From Lachancea mirantina (lineage: Eukaryota > Ascomycota > Saccharomycetes > Saccharomycetales > Saccharomycetaceae): DNA of 64,000 nt. Location: positions 704,079-768,078 of the forward strand of contig LT598464.1 in the NCBI GenBank assembly GCA_900074745.1. Reading direction: 5' to 3'. Shown piece by piece: positions 28,725 through 39,805 of this stretch. Each line of letters starts with the position of its first letter. Positions within the stretch are counted from its first letter, which is position 1. Both the position numbers and the translations under genes were made by a program. The notes below the pieces were generated by a model. The model was not told the DNA's origin, searched no databases, and saw only the letters and a list, made by a program, of their open reading frames with translations.

Positions 28725-31259
28725 ATGACGACTTTAGAATCTGCATCCAAGAAGCCTCAATTCGCGCGTGTTGAAGGCAGTTCGCTTGGGGATACTCCTG
28801 AAGTTGGGCCAACGGGGTCTAGTTTTCCGTCCATGGACCCCCAACGAGAGGGCAAATTAAAGTATCTTATCCGGAAGACTGGAAATCTCGTTCCTAGTTT
28901 GAAGACCTGCTCGAAAATCCCGGAAACTTTTGGGACGTTGGCGCGATCAAGGTCTTTTTCTATTTTGCATGAGCAAGGACCCTTGGAAGGTAATGATAGC
29001 ACCAGTCACGATGCAGTGGACGCTGAAACATTAAAGGAGCTGCGACGGGGCATCTATTTAACCAAAGTGACAAGACGCAAGTGCATGTGCTACCTGTTTA
29101 CTGTGCGCCCCGGTCAGTTGAGATGGAAAGAAACAAAGTTCATCGATCTTGATGCTATCAAGGATATAAGGACAGGCGTTATGGCTGGGAATTACATGGA
29201 GGAATACGACATTCCGCTTGGTTTGGCGGATAGATGGGTCACCATAATCTACAATCAATCACAAAAACTCAAAGCATTGCATCTTTTGGCTGCGAGTCCT
29301 GATAGTTTTGTTAGATTTTGTAATGCACTTTATCATGAGGTAAACTCACGCAAAGATTTCATGGAAAGCATCGCATTGCCTTATAATGAGCAATTTGCAA
29401 AGCTGCATTGGCGTGACAAAACTTCAGACAGGGCGCAAAATGAAGATACTGAGGTGCTAACGTTTGAGGATGTCAAAGAACTCTGCTCCAAATTTAACAT
29501 TTTTTGTTCCACAGACCACTTGAAAAGAATCTTCGACCAAGCAGACGTGAACCACAATGGACTCTTGAACTTCGGAGAATTTCAAACGTTTGTGAAATTA
29601 CTGAAGAAACGCGAGGAGGTAAGAAGGCTCTGGAAGTCTTTGATCGGAGATGAAGAATTTATGACGTTTAAGCAGTTCGCACAGTTTTGCCGGGAAGAGC
29701 AGAAAGAGGCAAACGACGACCTGGAGTTGCACAGCATGTTCAATAAATATGCACTTCCGAATAACAAAATGGGCGAAAGTGGCTTTTTGAAATTCTTGAC
29801 GAAACAGCCTCACTTTGAGCCCACTTATCAGGACTACGATCAGCCCTTGACCAACTATTTCATATGCTCCTCCCACAATACGTACTTGGTGGGGAAGCAA
29901 GTTGGAGGCAATCCCTCGGTTGAAAATTACATTTATGCCCTACAGCACGGATGCCGATGTATAGAGGTCGACGTATGGGACGGGGATGACGGGCCCTTAG
30001 TGTGCCATGGAAAACTTACGGGCTCGATAAATTTCCGCGATGTTGCTGAAGTGATACGCAAATACGCTTTCATCACGACTCCGTATCCACTAATCGTCTC
30101 TCTTGAAATTCATTGTAAAAAGGACAATCAGGAACTGCTACTATTATCGATACAAGAGCTGCTCGGAGACAAATTGTGGATCGGCTCCCACAATGAAGAG
30201 TTTCCTTCACCCAACGCTCTCAAACACAAGATCATTCTGAAAGTGAAAAAAACCGTGAACTCACAGTCAGGGAACTCTGATTCGACTCTTGCAATGTCTT
30301 CCTCGACAAGTTCCTCATATGACTCCGAACTTGATACTCAATCGGGGGCTGGATTCAGACGTTCAGGTGTTCGAAAACTGAAAGTTCGCAAACGAGTCCG
30401 GGTTGTGGACGGACTGTTGGGTATTTCGCTAGTACATGGCCTAAAGTTCCGGAATTTTTCATTACCAGAGTCCAAGACCGCGACGCACTGTTTCTCATTC
30501 AGTGAGAAAAAGTTCGATTATTTGGCCAAGGACCAATTGCAAAAGCTGACCATTAACAAACATAATAGGAGGTTTATGATGCGGGTGTATCCGCATGCTT
30601 TTCGCTACAACTCGACGAATTTCGATCCGATCCGGTTTTGGAAAAGTGGGGTCCAAATGGTCGCCACGAATTGGCAAACTCACGATATGGGTCAACGTCT
30701 GAACCGATCTCTGTTTCAGTTGCCCATGACTCCGGATGCGCTGTGGTGTTCCGGGTACGTATTGAAGCCCGAATACCTTTTGAGATCCGTGAACAAAGTC
30801 AGAGACGTACAAGAATTGTACAGTCATGAAAAACCGTACGTCCACGTGAACGTGCAAATCTTGTCAGCACAATTGCTGCCCAAACCACGAGACCCTGCTG
30901 CACGTCAGTCAGATTTCAGCCCACAAGTCAGTCTGATGTTCATAAGCGATCCACCCATTCAGCCCTTGGATGTGAAAAACGGTATGTTACTGTCGGACCG
31001 AGAAGGTGTCACCTTCCGGTGCCGAGAAAATGGTTTTAACCCAATTTGGGAAACTAATTTCGACCTCGTAGTCACCAACACGGGCTTCAATTTCCTGGTG
31101 TTCACAGTTCGTGCGGGCGACGTCGATTTGGCCAACTGCTGCCTCAAATTAGACTACCTGAAACAAGGCTACCGGCATATTCCATTGTACAATTTGAGCG
31201 GCGATCAGTACATGTTTTCTACGCTCTTCATTAGACTACACTACAAGCAGCATTACTAG
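28725..31259 (+). CDS. PLC1: Phosphoinositide-specific phospholipase C
   Basis: The protein is 844 residues (S. cerevisiae Plc1, YPL268W, 869). It cleaves PI(4,5)P2 to inositol trisphosphate and diacylglycerol, feeding nuclear inositol polyphosphates. Order of domains: PH-like region (about 125-225), EF-hands with a calcium-loop-like DQADVNHNGLLNFGEF near 272-287, the X domain with catalytic His384 in SSHNTYL and His428 in VCHGKL, a serine-rich linker near 520-545, the Y domain (VHGLKFRNF onward to about 690), and a C-terminal C2 domain. The start MTTLESASKK at ATG 28725 replaces a longer frame beginning with TTG at 28674. A short upstream ORF lies at 28643-28663. Confidence 0.95.
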   Translation: MTTLESASKKPQFARVEGSSLGDTPEVGPTGSSFPSMDPQREGKLKYLIRKTGNLVPSLKTCSKIPETFGTLARSRSFSILHEQGPLEGNDSTSHDAVDAETLKELRRGIYLTKVTRRKCMCYLFTVRPGQLRWKETKFIDLDAIKDIRTGVMAGNYMEEYDIPLGLADRWVTIIYNQSQKLKALHLLAASPDSFVRFCNALYHEVNSRKDFMESIALPYNEQFAKLHWRDKTSDRAQNEDTEVLTFEDVKELCSKFNIFCSTDHLKRIFDQADVNHNGLLNFGEFQTFVKLLKKREEVRRLWKSLIGDEEFMTFKQFAQFCREEQKEANDDLELHSMFNKYALPNNKMGESGFLKFLTKQPHFEPTYQDYDQPLTNYFICSSHNTYLVGKQVGGNPSVENYIYALQHGCRCIEVDVWDGDDGPLVCHGKLTGSINFRDVAEVIRKYAFITTPYPLIVSLEIHCKKDNQELLLLSIQELLGDKLWIGSHNEEFPSPNALKHKIILKVKKTVNSQSGNSDSTLAMSSSTSSSYDSELDTQSGAGFRRSGVRKLKVRKRVRVVDGLLGISLVHGLKFRNFSLPESKTATHCFSFSEKKFDYLAKDQLQKLTINKHNRRFMMRVYPHAFRYNSTNFDPIRFWKSGVQMVATNWQTHDMGQRLNRSLFQLPMTPDALWCSGYVLKPEYLLRSVNKVRDVQELYSHEKPYVHVNVQILSAQLLPKPRDPAARQSDFSPQVSLMFISDPPIQPLDVKNGMLLSDREGVTFRCRENGFNPIWETNFDLVVTNTGFNFLVFTVRAGDVDLANCCLKLDYLKQGYRHIPLYNLSGDQYMFSTLFIRLHYKQHY

Positions 31260-31464
31260 CATTAAATAGTATGTATGAGGGTCAATCCGAGCCAATTCGC
31301 TATAATTGGCGATTTTGCTGTTCATCGAGAAATCGCGTCTAGACGATTTTCGTGTAGTAACATTTCGCGTAATTAAAGATACCAAGATTTATAAAAGCAC
31401 CGGGACATCATGAACGAGACAGGTTCTATTTTCTCTGATTATGAACCTATAGAGCTTTTCAGCT

Positions 31465-32118
31465 ATGAATGGAACGTCACCCATTAGAAGAAGACCTGCT
31501 TTAATTCATAAGAGTGTTAACTCTCGACATCATGTGCATAAATCTCCCAAATTGAAATCCCCGGAAAAACGAGCCATTGAAGTCGAAAAAGCGATTCAGA
31601 GGAGTCCAGTGAGGAAAGTAGGGGAGTTGAGAGAGCCAGGGGGGTGTTTACCGCAATTGGAAGGGGGTGCGGGTGCTCATAGTGCCCGTTTTACGTTTTA
31701 CGAGGAAACACAAGAACAACGTGAATCCATTTTAATAGCGCAGGATTCTTTGGCAAGACAAACCATTCAGGATGAGAACGATTTTGAGCAGATCAAGGAG
31801 AACGTGGGAAGCGGTTTGGGCAGCGGGACGCATCGCGACGGAAAACGCTGTTTTCCGTTAAATGACCTCGACATCTCAGAGTATAGAGGAACCATTAAGT
31901 ATTCAGATTCTCAAGAAGAATATCCGCTAACACTACCGTTAAACGGCGCGATCCGACTGCCCACATTTGTTACGCCCCCTAGGAACCAAAGTTTACGTCA
32001 GTTTTTCGATATTCGTCCGGAGCGTCCCAATAACGTTCGCAACGGTTCACGAACTACAGACGATATAAACGAGAATAAAGTGATACGAAAGCTCGCTTTC
32101 AAAATAATGGAGGACTAA
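31465..32118 (+). CDS. ACM1: APC/C-Cdh1 inhibitor Acm1-like
   Basis: The protein is 217 residues, mostly disordered (S. cerevisiae Acm1, YPL267W, 209). It is a pseudosubstrate inhibitor of the Cdh1-activated anaphase-promoting complex. Supporting features: a KEN motif in EQIKENVG at about residues 112-115, and five proline-directed sites fitting Cdk1 (SPIR, SPKL, SPEK, SPVR, TPPR), which in S. cerevisiae protect Acm1 from degradation. A D-box-like RCFPLNDL follows the KEN by about 20 residues. It is located between PLC1 and DIM1, exactly as in S. cerevisiae, which is the main support for such a divergent protein. Two upstream ATGs (31410 and 31441) open short frames, the first overlapping the main start out of frame. 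Confidence 0.82.
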   Translation: MNGTSPIRRRPALIHKSVNSRHHVHKSPKLKSPEKRAIEVEKAIQRSPVRKVGELREPGGCLPQLEGGAGAHSARFTFYEETQEQRESILIAQDSLARQTIQDENDFEQIKENVGSGLGSGTHRDGKRCFPLNDLDISEYRGTIKYSDSQEEYPLTLPLNGAIRLPTFVTPPRNQSLRQFFDIRPERPNNVRNGSRTTDDINENKVIRKLAFKIMED

Positions 32119-32268
32119 ATTATGGGCTACATTGGTGTTTTCAAGGATTTCGTGCAAAAATTCAGAATTTTTCATGATAGCTGGACCTTGAAAAATTTTA
32201 GGTCTGATAGCTCATCGCGCATTTCAAGCTCATCAAGTTGAAGCTCAAGCAGGAAGAAAACGTGTTAG

Positions 32269-33237
<969 letters not shown>

Positions 33238-33326
33238 TTGAATCGATTATTTTTAATATAAATTTATAAGATCCATCCTCAAATTAATAACAAATCGGCA
33301 TCATCATTCGTTGTTGGACCCATCTT

Positions 33327-35114
33327 TTAGTATGCTGTGAAATCGTGGGCACTATTAATCAGGTTTGTAAGACCATTTTTAGAATGGACCTCGCGCAGAT
33401 ACGAGAGTCGCTCGATGGAATTGAACGCACCTTGAAATCCTTTGGACCCAATGCAAAGTAAGCTTTCAATGAAATAAAAGTAAAATTTGTCCTTCCGGTG
33501 GTAAATGCTGGCCAAAGCGCTTGCGTAGATTGGCCAATGACATGCCATTCCTACGCTATCCAAGTAAGGCATTGAAAACAGCGCTTCTAAGATCTTTTCG
33601 AAGAGTTGATCGATGTCGGATTCATCGAACGAGGTGAAGAAAAAAGTCTTGACGTAAAGCTCGAGTGCCAGACGATAGGCCTCTGAGGACCTTTTGAAGG
33701 AAAGTTGTAATTTGAAGTCTTGAATTTCCCAATTTCCTTTGGCATTTGGGCTGTAGTATGTGGGCAAAGAGTTGAGCCTTCTGATAAGGTTTTCACCGAA
33801 TTCATGCAAGTGTCGAGTAATAGAGGCGTCCGCGTTTTCGAGTTTAAATTTAAGGATGTTGGAACCACCTAGGAGGACCCCATCAGCTCTGTATCTCTCA
33901 AATTCAAATGTAATGTCGGTGAGTATCGGGTAGAGCTGTGTCTGGTAACCTTTGAGAAGATCCATGCGATTATCGAGTACGTTCAAAGCGGAATAAGGTG
34001 CGTCTTTGAGAATTTGGATCACCTTTCCAGCGTGACCGATGGCACCTCCATTGTCAGAACTAATACTGGCTATGATTTGAGCATGGCAGAACCAATCCTT
34101 GATATGATCATGCAGTTGCGAAGTGAATCCAGTCTCAGAGACACTGTCCGGTTTCAAATGTTCCAGTTTCGCTATGAGTTGGTAACAGCCTGTAAGATGG
34201 ATTCTCCAGTCGTTGCTTCTGTTGGCGCTGTTGGCGGAGAAGAGTAAAATGATTACGAAAGTGAGCGCGACAAGCTCGTCGTAGTCCAGAGACTGTTCGA
34301 GTCGCTCGCTGAGAGGCTCGAGACATTTCTTGAAGCACGGAATCCTCACAAACCTATCCCATATGAGTGAGAGCCGCTTTTCTTTCTCTTGTTGATATAG
34401 ATCCCTCATGAACATGGCGCAATCGTACATTATGGCGCTCTGAACAACGGAGAATTTCCCGCTAAGAGATACCAACCCCGTGAGCATCGCCGCTAGGTGC
34501 TCGTCCGGAAACATGGCGAAGTTTCCAGCGCAGAAGGTGTTTCTCGCAACCGTCCAGGTAAAATTAATCAGGTTTTGGTCGCTCACGAGCGCTGATGGAT
34601 CTAATTCAAGATCTAGGTCGTTCGACAGCCGAGCAACAAAGTCGTTTTCGCAGAGCGCTTGACAAAAGTCATGCTTGGACGAGGATCTCCATTTGAGATC
34701 GAAAAGGTCAACACGGACCTCTTGCGGCGCCGTCTCGACAGCTCCTTCCGGAATCTCGTTCGCCTGAAGCGTGTTTAGATACTCCAGGTCGGACGGGGAA
34801 ATGTAGATGTACTGGCTCAGGCCTAGTGGGTCGACGGAATATTCGGCATGACGAGCAGGCTCTGGAGCAAGAGGCAGGTTCTCAGATTCAATCTGGTTTG
34901 GTAAATAAGTAGCTAACGCACTGGTTCCAGCAATTCTCTGGCTGGGAGTTATCTTTTGAAATATGAATTTCGTCTCGTAAGTGCACGGGAGATTTTTGCG
35001 CTCACATCTTCGGCACTGGGGCCGCACCTCATCGCACTTGATGTGGACCTGCCTGCACTCGGAGCAACCGTTTCGCGAATAGTTTTTTCGCTTTTTCTCG
35101 ATCGCTCGCGGCAT
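33327..35114 (-). CDS. Zn(II)2Cys6 fungal transcription factor
   Basis: The protein is 595 residues. The N-terminal binuclear zinc cluster has Cys17, 20, 27, 34, 37 and 44 (C-x2-C-x6-C-x6-C-x2-C-x6-C), preceded by basic RKNYSRNG, a start style seen in Lys14-type regulators. The remainder is a largely helical fungal-specific regulatory domain. The target genes are not evident. The nearest upstream gene is the zinc transporter, read in the same direction, so there is no shared promoter. The frame is complete, from ATG 35112-35114 to TAG near 33327. No counterpart lies between DIM1 and the next gene in S. cerevisiae. Confidence 0.85.
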   Translation of the reverse strand: MPRAIEKKRKNYSRNGCSECRQVHIKCDEVRPQCRRCERKNLPCTYETKFIFQKITPSQRIAGTSALATYLPNQIESENLPLAPEPARHAEYSVDPLGLSQYIYISPSDLEYLNTLQANEIPEGAVETAPQEVRVDLFDLKWRSSSKHDFCQALCENDFVARLSNDLDLELDPSALVSDQNLINFTWTVARNTFCAGNFAMFPDEHLAAMLTGLVSLSGKFSVVQSAIMYDCAMFMRDLYQQEKEKRLSLIWDRFVRIPCFKKCLEPLSERLEQSLDYDELVALTFVIILLFSANSANRSNDWRIHLTGCYQLIAKLEHLKPDSVSETGFTSQLHDHIKDWFCHAQIIASISSDNGGAIGHAGKVIQILKDAPYSALNVLDNRMDLLKGYQTQLYPILTDITFEFERYRADGVLLGGSNILKFKLENADASITRHLHEFGENLIRRLNSLPTYYSPNAKGNWEIQDFKLQLSFKRSSEAYRLALELYVKTFFFTSFDESDIDQLFEKILEALFSMPYLDSVGMACHWPIYASALASIYHRKDKFYFYFIESLLCIGSKGFQGAFNSIERLSYLREVHSKNGLTNLINSAHDFTAY

Positions 35115-35548
35115 CTAATCAATCCTGGTCGCAGCCCGCGGATCGCAGACGTGGCAAGAAAGCAGATTCTTTTCTAACCTAACACCCTCTGGGGATGGAG
35201 AAAATATTTATTCGAATTTAAATTAAAAGGCTATTAAATGTTACTTTTCTAAACCAGGTAGCACTCAGAGAACAAGAATTGATAAGGCCTACGATAGCTG
35301 AAACTGGCATTTGTTATCTGTCGTGAATACTACTCTCACACTCGAGAAAATTAAACCACTCCCTAAGCGCCACACCGACTGGGGAGAGTCGAAGGCCACG
35401 AAGGTGAGGCCTATACCGTGTGTTATCCAAACGTCTAGAGAATGAACGAAGAGACGTGGTGTTGAAAGCATCGCTTTATTGGGATATAAAACTCAAAATA
35501 CAAATTATATCAATTTTAGCTCACTGAGGCCCTTCATGTGGCATGCCT
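35115..35548. other. Intergenic region between the ZIP gene and the Zn-cluster gene
   Basis: About 430 bp holding the promoter of the Zn-cluster gene and the 3' flank of the zinc transporter. No RNA gene or repeat was recognised. Confidence 0.4.
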
Positions 35549-36673
35549 CTAAGCCCATTTACCTAACAAGGCCATTAGACCAGCGCCCCAAAGTGTACAG
35601 ATGATCATATAAATAATCTTTTTAACATCTTTGGTCCGGTTCTCATCAAACATGAAGTCTCTAGCCAGCAATTCAACCAAACCAGTGTAAATCAAAATTC
35701 CTGCCGAGATAGCGTCCAGGATGCCAGAAACTACGTTGACTGCATAAGAATTGCCCTCGTAGCTGTTTCTCACCCCAAGACCTATAGCGACACAAACCGG
35801 CGTGGTGAGACCATAGATCAAGCAAAGTCCATACGCCCACCAGATCTTTCCCTCGGGGAACCGAATAGCAGACAGTCTGGCCCCGATACCAAGACCTTCG
35901 AACGACTGGTGGAAAACCAGGACAGGGTACAGCGTGCTGAACTCGTCACCGCAAGATCCAAGATTCAATCCAATCATGACAGAGTGAAAAATAACACCGA
36001 ACTCGAGCACGAGAAATGCTCCGAACTGACTTTCGAAGCTGACAGTCACAGCCTCCGAGCTCACGCTCGAAGCAATATCAGTCAGCTTGTCATCCTTGGA
36101 GTTATGGCTCCGTTCGTGTTCCAAGTCGCTCCTTTCCACGTCTTCGGAAACACTAGGCTCGTTTTTGCGCACAATGGCGTCTTCGATACCGTCCCCATGC
36201 TGATGTTGGATGCCAAATCTCCGCTCCACGTAGAGAGCACTTCCTAGGTCAACGAAAAAGATACCAAATATCGTGGCTAGAACGATTGCTGGACACCAAG
36301 AGTAGATGGCCCAGTTTCCGCTCATACCAACACACGACGACCCACCAATCTCCGAGTACGCGGGGTCCAGCAAGTGGATGAACGCAGTCGCGACAATCAC
36401 ACCGGTACCAAAGTACCGCGCGAACAGATAAACCCATTGAGGAATTCTCAGCCAAGACCTACGGCTTGAGAATACTGGAAACATCGTAAACGCAGTGCTG
36501 ACGAACAAAATCACAAAAATAGAAGAGATACGCGCACCCAACCACCTAGGCTGATCTTTGTCGCTCCAGTAGACTCCCTGGATGACACAAGTTTTCCACG
36601 CATCAGTCGTTGTAGTATCTGACAAAGTAATGTTGTCTGGATTCCATTGTTTCCACCATGGCTCGCCTCCCAT
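35549..36673 (-). CDS. ZRT1: ZIP-family plasma membrane zinc transporter, Zrt1/Zrt2-like
   Basis: The protein is 374 residues (S. cerevisiae Zrt1 is 376) and imports Zn2+. The topology has eight membrane segments with a long loop between TM3 and TM4, carrying HQHGD and an acidic/His part. TM4 contains the EFGVIFHSVMIGLNLG signature. TM5 contains VFHQSFEGLGIGARL, with the conserved His and Glu of the transport site. The start is the ATG at 36671-36673. Zrt1 and Zrt2 cannot be told apart from sequence reading alone. No perfect ACCTTNAAGGT Zap1 site was seen upstream; an approximate match ACCTTGCTGGT is on the minus strand near 36800-36812. Confidence 0.9.
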   Translation of the reverse strand: MGGEPWWKQWNPDNITLSDTTTTDAWKTCVIQGVYWSDKDQPRWLGARISSIFVILFVSTAFTMFPVFSSRRSWLRIPQWVYLFARYFGTGVIVATAFIHLLDPAYSEIGGSSCVGMSGNWAIYSWCPAIVLATIFGIFFVDLGSALYVERRFGIQHQHGDGIEDAIVRKNEPSVSEDVERSDLEHERSHNSKDDKLTDIASSVSSEAVTVSFESQFGAFLVLEFGVIFHSVMIGLNLGSCGDEFSTLYPVLVFHQSFEGLGIGARLSAIRFPEGKIWWAYGLCLIYGLTTPVCVAIGLGVRNSYEGNSYAVNVVSGILDAISAGILIYTGLVELLARDFMFDENRTKDVKKIIYMIICTLWGAGLMALLGKWA

Positions 36674-39600
36674 CTTGACTATCCTTTACAAACAGTGTGG
36701 TAATGAATCATGTTGGAGCCGGCATGCCACGCACTTCCGTTCTTCACTTATAGCTCTCTTTCACGCACTCCCATCTCTGCCCGAGGGGTAGCGTAACCAG
36801 CAAGGTGTACCTCGAGACCATACTATAATGCAAATGGTGAAAAATTTTTATGCAAAAAGAAGGCGACCAATCCTTCAATGTAACCATTCGCATTGTTAAG
36901 AACGCTTTGTAGGCAAGTCTCCTTTACGTCTGCAGCGTTAATGACGGAACAACCATAGTGGTAATGCCGTGCGCCGACTGGATTGAGTTATGGGGCAGAT
37001 GAGCACCAGAAGTGGGGCCGACTGCTTTTTTAAGGCCTTGATTGTCGAAAGCTTGGCACTGCACGATTGTGTCCCTGGGCGGGAAACTTCGGGAGCGGTA
37101 CTGCATCGAGGAGCAGCCTATGACAGTACGTCGATCAGTGTAGGGTCTCGGGCTTTCTAAAAGCTCTGTGGTGGGCACCAAGATCTTTGACCGGCGCTCT
37201 GGGTAAGAAGTGCCGTGACGGTCGACTGTCGGAAGTACGAGAGATGCATGCCTACTGATTGCTGGACGATGACTTAAGTTGCTTCTTGTTCTTGGGTAGT
37301 TTCTGAGGCTGGGCGGTTGCATCAAAACTCCTCGCGTGTTGGTAGGGGAAGGATTGGTGCACAGCACAATGCGCTGCACTGGTTGCCTAGTAATAGGTGG
37401 TCGAGAGCTAAAGGGAGGCGCGAGTGCCGTGAGTACTGCGGCAGGACAGAAACCGGTGCGGTGATGCGGGCTAGGCGTAGGCGTACCTTCTGGACGACGC
37501 TGCAAAGAGAAGTCCCCTCGCCCCCTCTAAAGAAGGCGGCATGAGGAATCTTAGAGCCACGGTCTGGTGTATCCGGTTCGCAGGCTCTGTGGGCGATGAG
37601 CTGTAAGCTGGCATTCTAGTGTAAAGCAAAAGTTTCTAATGTAAGGGAGCCTCCACAATGCGGCTATCCCCCTATATCAGAAGCACAGCACTTGTGCTGA
37701 TCTTAACCCTATGATGTCTTTCTGAGCCTAACTCCTATGTTCTACGGTCCACCTCGAAGTCAAGCACGCCGCTTGTCGCGGAATGAATCAGGGTACCATT
37801 ATTTCCCGCGGCGAGGACTTGCCTGATCAGCTGAAGTGTTCCCTTCAAGGCAGTGGGGGGTTTGATAGTTGTTACTGAAGCCAAGAGATGAACTAAACTC
37901 CCAGTTTATCCATTTGATAGCCTCTTTTTTAGGCGTGATGCTGCTTTTCCTCTGCATGGGCCACATGGACAACTGTCTCCAAATCCTCGAAGTTTCGGGA
38001 TTTAGCATCTCTACGACAACACCCCAACAAACGCCTATGGACAGCCTGCACTCTTTCGATATGAGTTGCCCTCTTTTTGTCATAATATGAAGCGCTGCGT
38101 TGGAGAAAGGTTGGGCGATGTTTAGTAGGCCAGCGAAAGTCAAGGTTGAATCGAGAAATCAACCTTCATTTAGCATCTTCTCTAACCATTCAAGTTTATC
38201 AACGACCGGGCCTTTTTCTGGCGTCACATCCAGTGATACTACTCTGCTTTGGCCGTGATTTTTCGCCGGTCTCTCCGCTCATGTGGAAATAGTAAATCTC
38301 GACATTACATGCTAAATGATACTCCAAATTTCTGGGCGGTTCTTGCAAGCGCAAGAAAACGCCTGCATACCCCTTTCGTTTGCTTGTCATGGAGTTCCTG
38401 CCGACGAGTGGCGTTCCTGCAGAGACTCGAAAGTTTGCTTCAATATTAGCGACATTGCTAGAGACCTGACAGTTGAGGTTACATGAGTATTATTCAGACA
38501 GGATGGCTGGACCCTGCAGCCCTCTGATCGACCATTGAACGTGGACCAGAGAACTCCTCCAGGTGGAGACTTTTTGGATTCTCTGACGTCTGTCTGGGAC
38601 AATGAGCTCTCTCGCAGCGAATGACTCGTTCCTCGCCAAGTCAGTTGGAGCGAAAACTCACCGCTATCATCCGAACTCAGTCGTACATACCGCCTCACAG
38701 ATTTATCCACAATTTGGCATGTTCCAAAGCCTTGTTCGACGAACAGGTGGTGTTTGCCGTGGCATTTCTCGTGAATTATAATCCGTTCGTTTGGCGCATG
38801 GCCATCATTGTTCCTCAACCTTTCTTGGTACAATCCATAGCGGGTCAAAGACGCAGGCCGGTATTATGTTGTTCTCTACAGGCGTAGGCTCCGTGGTATG
38901 GCCATTTATGCCCGGTAGACTACTTGACAACGACCCCAAAGTGCAGCAGATGCAATTGGACTGTTTGAGACCTCGCCCCATGAGACTATGGATTGCAATG
39001 CGAGTCATTACTGCTCTTATGTCTGTTTGAATCTATGTGACTGTTTCCATGATGTGCAGCTTTTCCATAGTTTGAGCCGTTTTAGAGATCCGAAGTACAG
39101 TCTCTACCCATTTGTCGGCCCGTTTCCAAGTGGAGGTGCATCGTTCAGGAACGTGAAGCATGGCTGCAGCTCTGCCAATTATCAACGGTATAGGACTCAG
39201 ATTTACGATACTATCGTTTTCCATGTGTGCTGCCCTAGTAGTCTCTTCGTTATGCAATTAAAACTGGATGCCATTGGCGTAGAAACCTGAAGGGAAGCAG
39301 TGGAGAGAAGCAATTTCCGTACATCATCATCATCACTGTCGCAGGAAAGCTCCAAAGAACAAATGGGTTACATGTGGTTAGCAAGGGTGTGCGCGTTAAA
39401 CAGACAAGGTAAGAAGGCCCCTTTATGGAATACGTTTGAGGCATGCGATGAGCAACTGGACTAAAGATTACAATCATACCGTAGTTCTTGTATGGCCTCT
39501 GGACATGTGCTCTTCCAATGTACAGGTATCTGTTGTTGACAAAGCTGTATTTCGGGTACCATCTTAGGCTGAGTAACCCCTATCCAGGAAACCCACATAG

Positions 39601-39805
39601 TATTCGCGTGCGCCGTCACGTTGATTCGTCTATTACTCGCGTGAACAAAATATGCGACCCGCCAGCAACCCGTGTCCTTTAACACTGGATACCCTTTCAA
39701 GAATCGAAACGCGTAAAGAAAATTTCTGGCGTCAAAAATTTGAATATTTAACATACATGATCCAGATCAACCGCTCCCCGGTTCGAACTACTCAGCTGAC
39801 ACACA
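36674..39805. other. Long region without a recognisable gene, left of the hAT gene
   Basis: About 3.1 kb. It holds many short overlapping open frames on both strands. The longest (36924-37505, minus, about 190 codons) opens with TTG, is Pro/Arg/Ser-rich and resembles nothing I know. A 79-codon frame at 38791-39030 contains a hydrophobic GSVVWPF segment that could be a membrane-protein relic, but this is weak. No terminal inverted repeat of the hAT element was identified here. Confidence 0.45.

Noticed and set aside
36800-36812. Zap1 zinc-response element upstream of the zinc transporter
   Set aside because: The best match ACCTTGCTGGT differs from ACCTTNAAGGT at two positions, including the conserved core.
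36924-37505. 193-codon Pro/Arg/Ser-rich leftward frame
   Set aside because: Starts at TTG, lies in GC-rich DNA that also opens other frames, and has no recognised relative.
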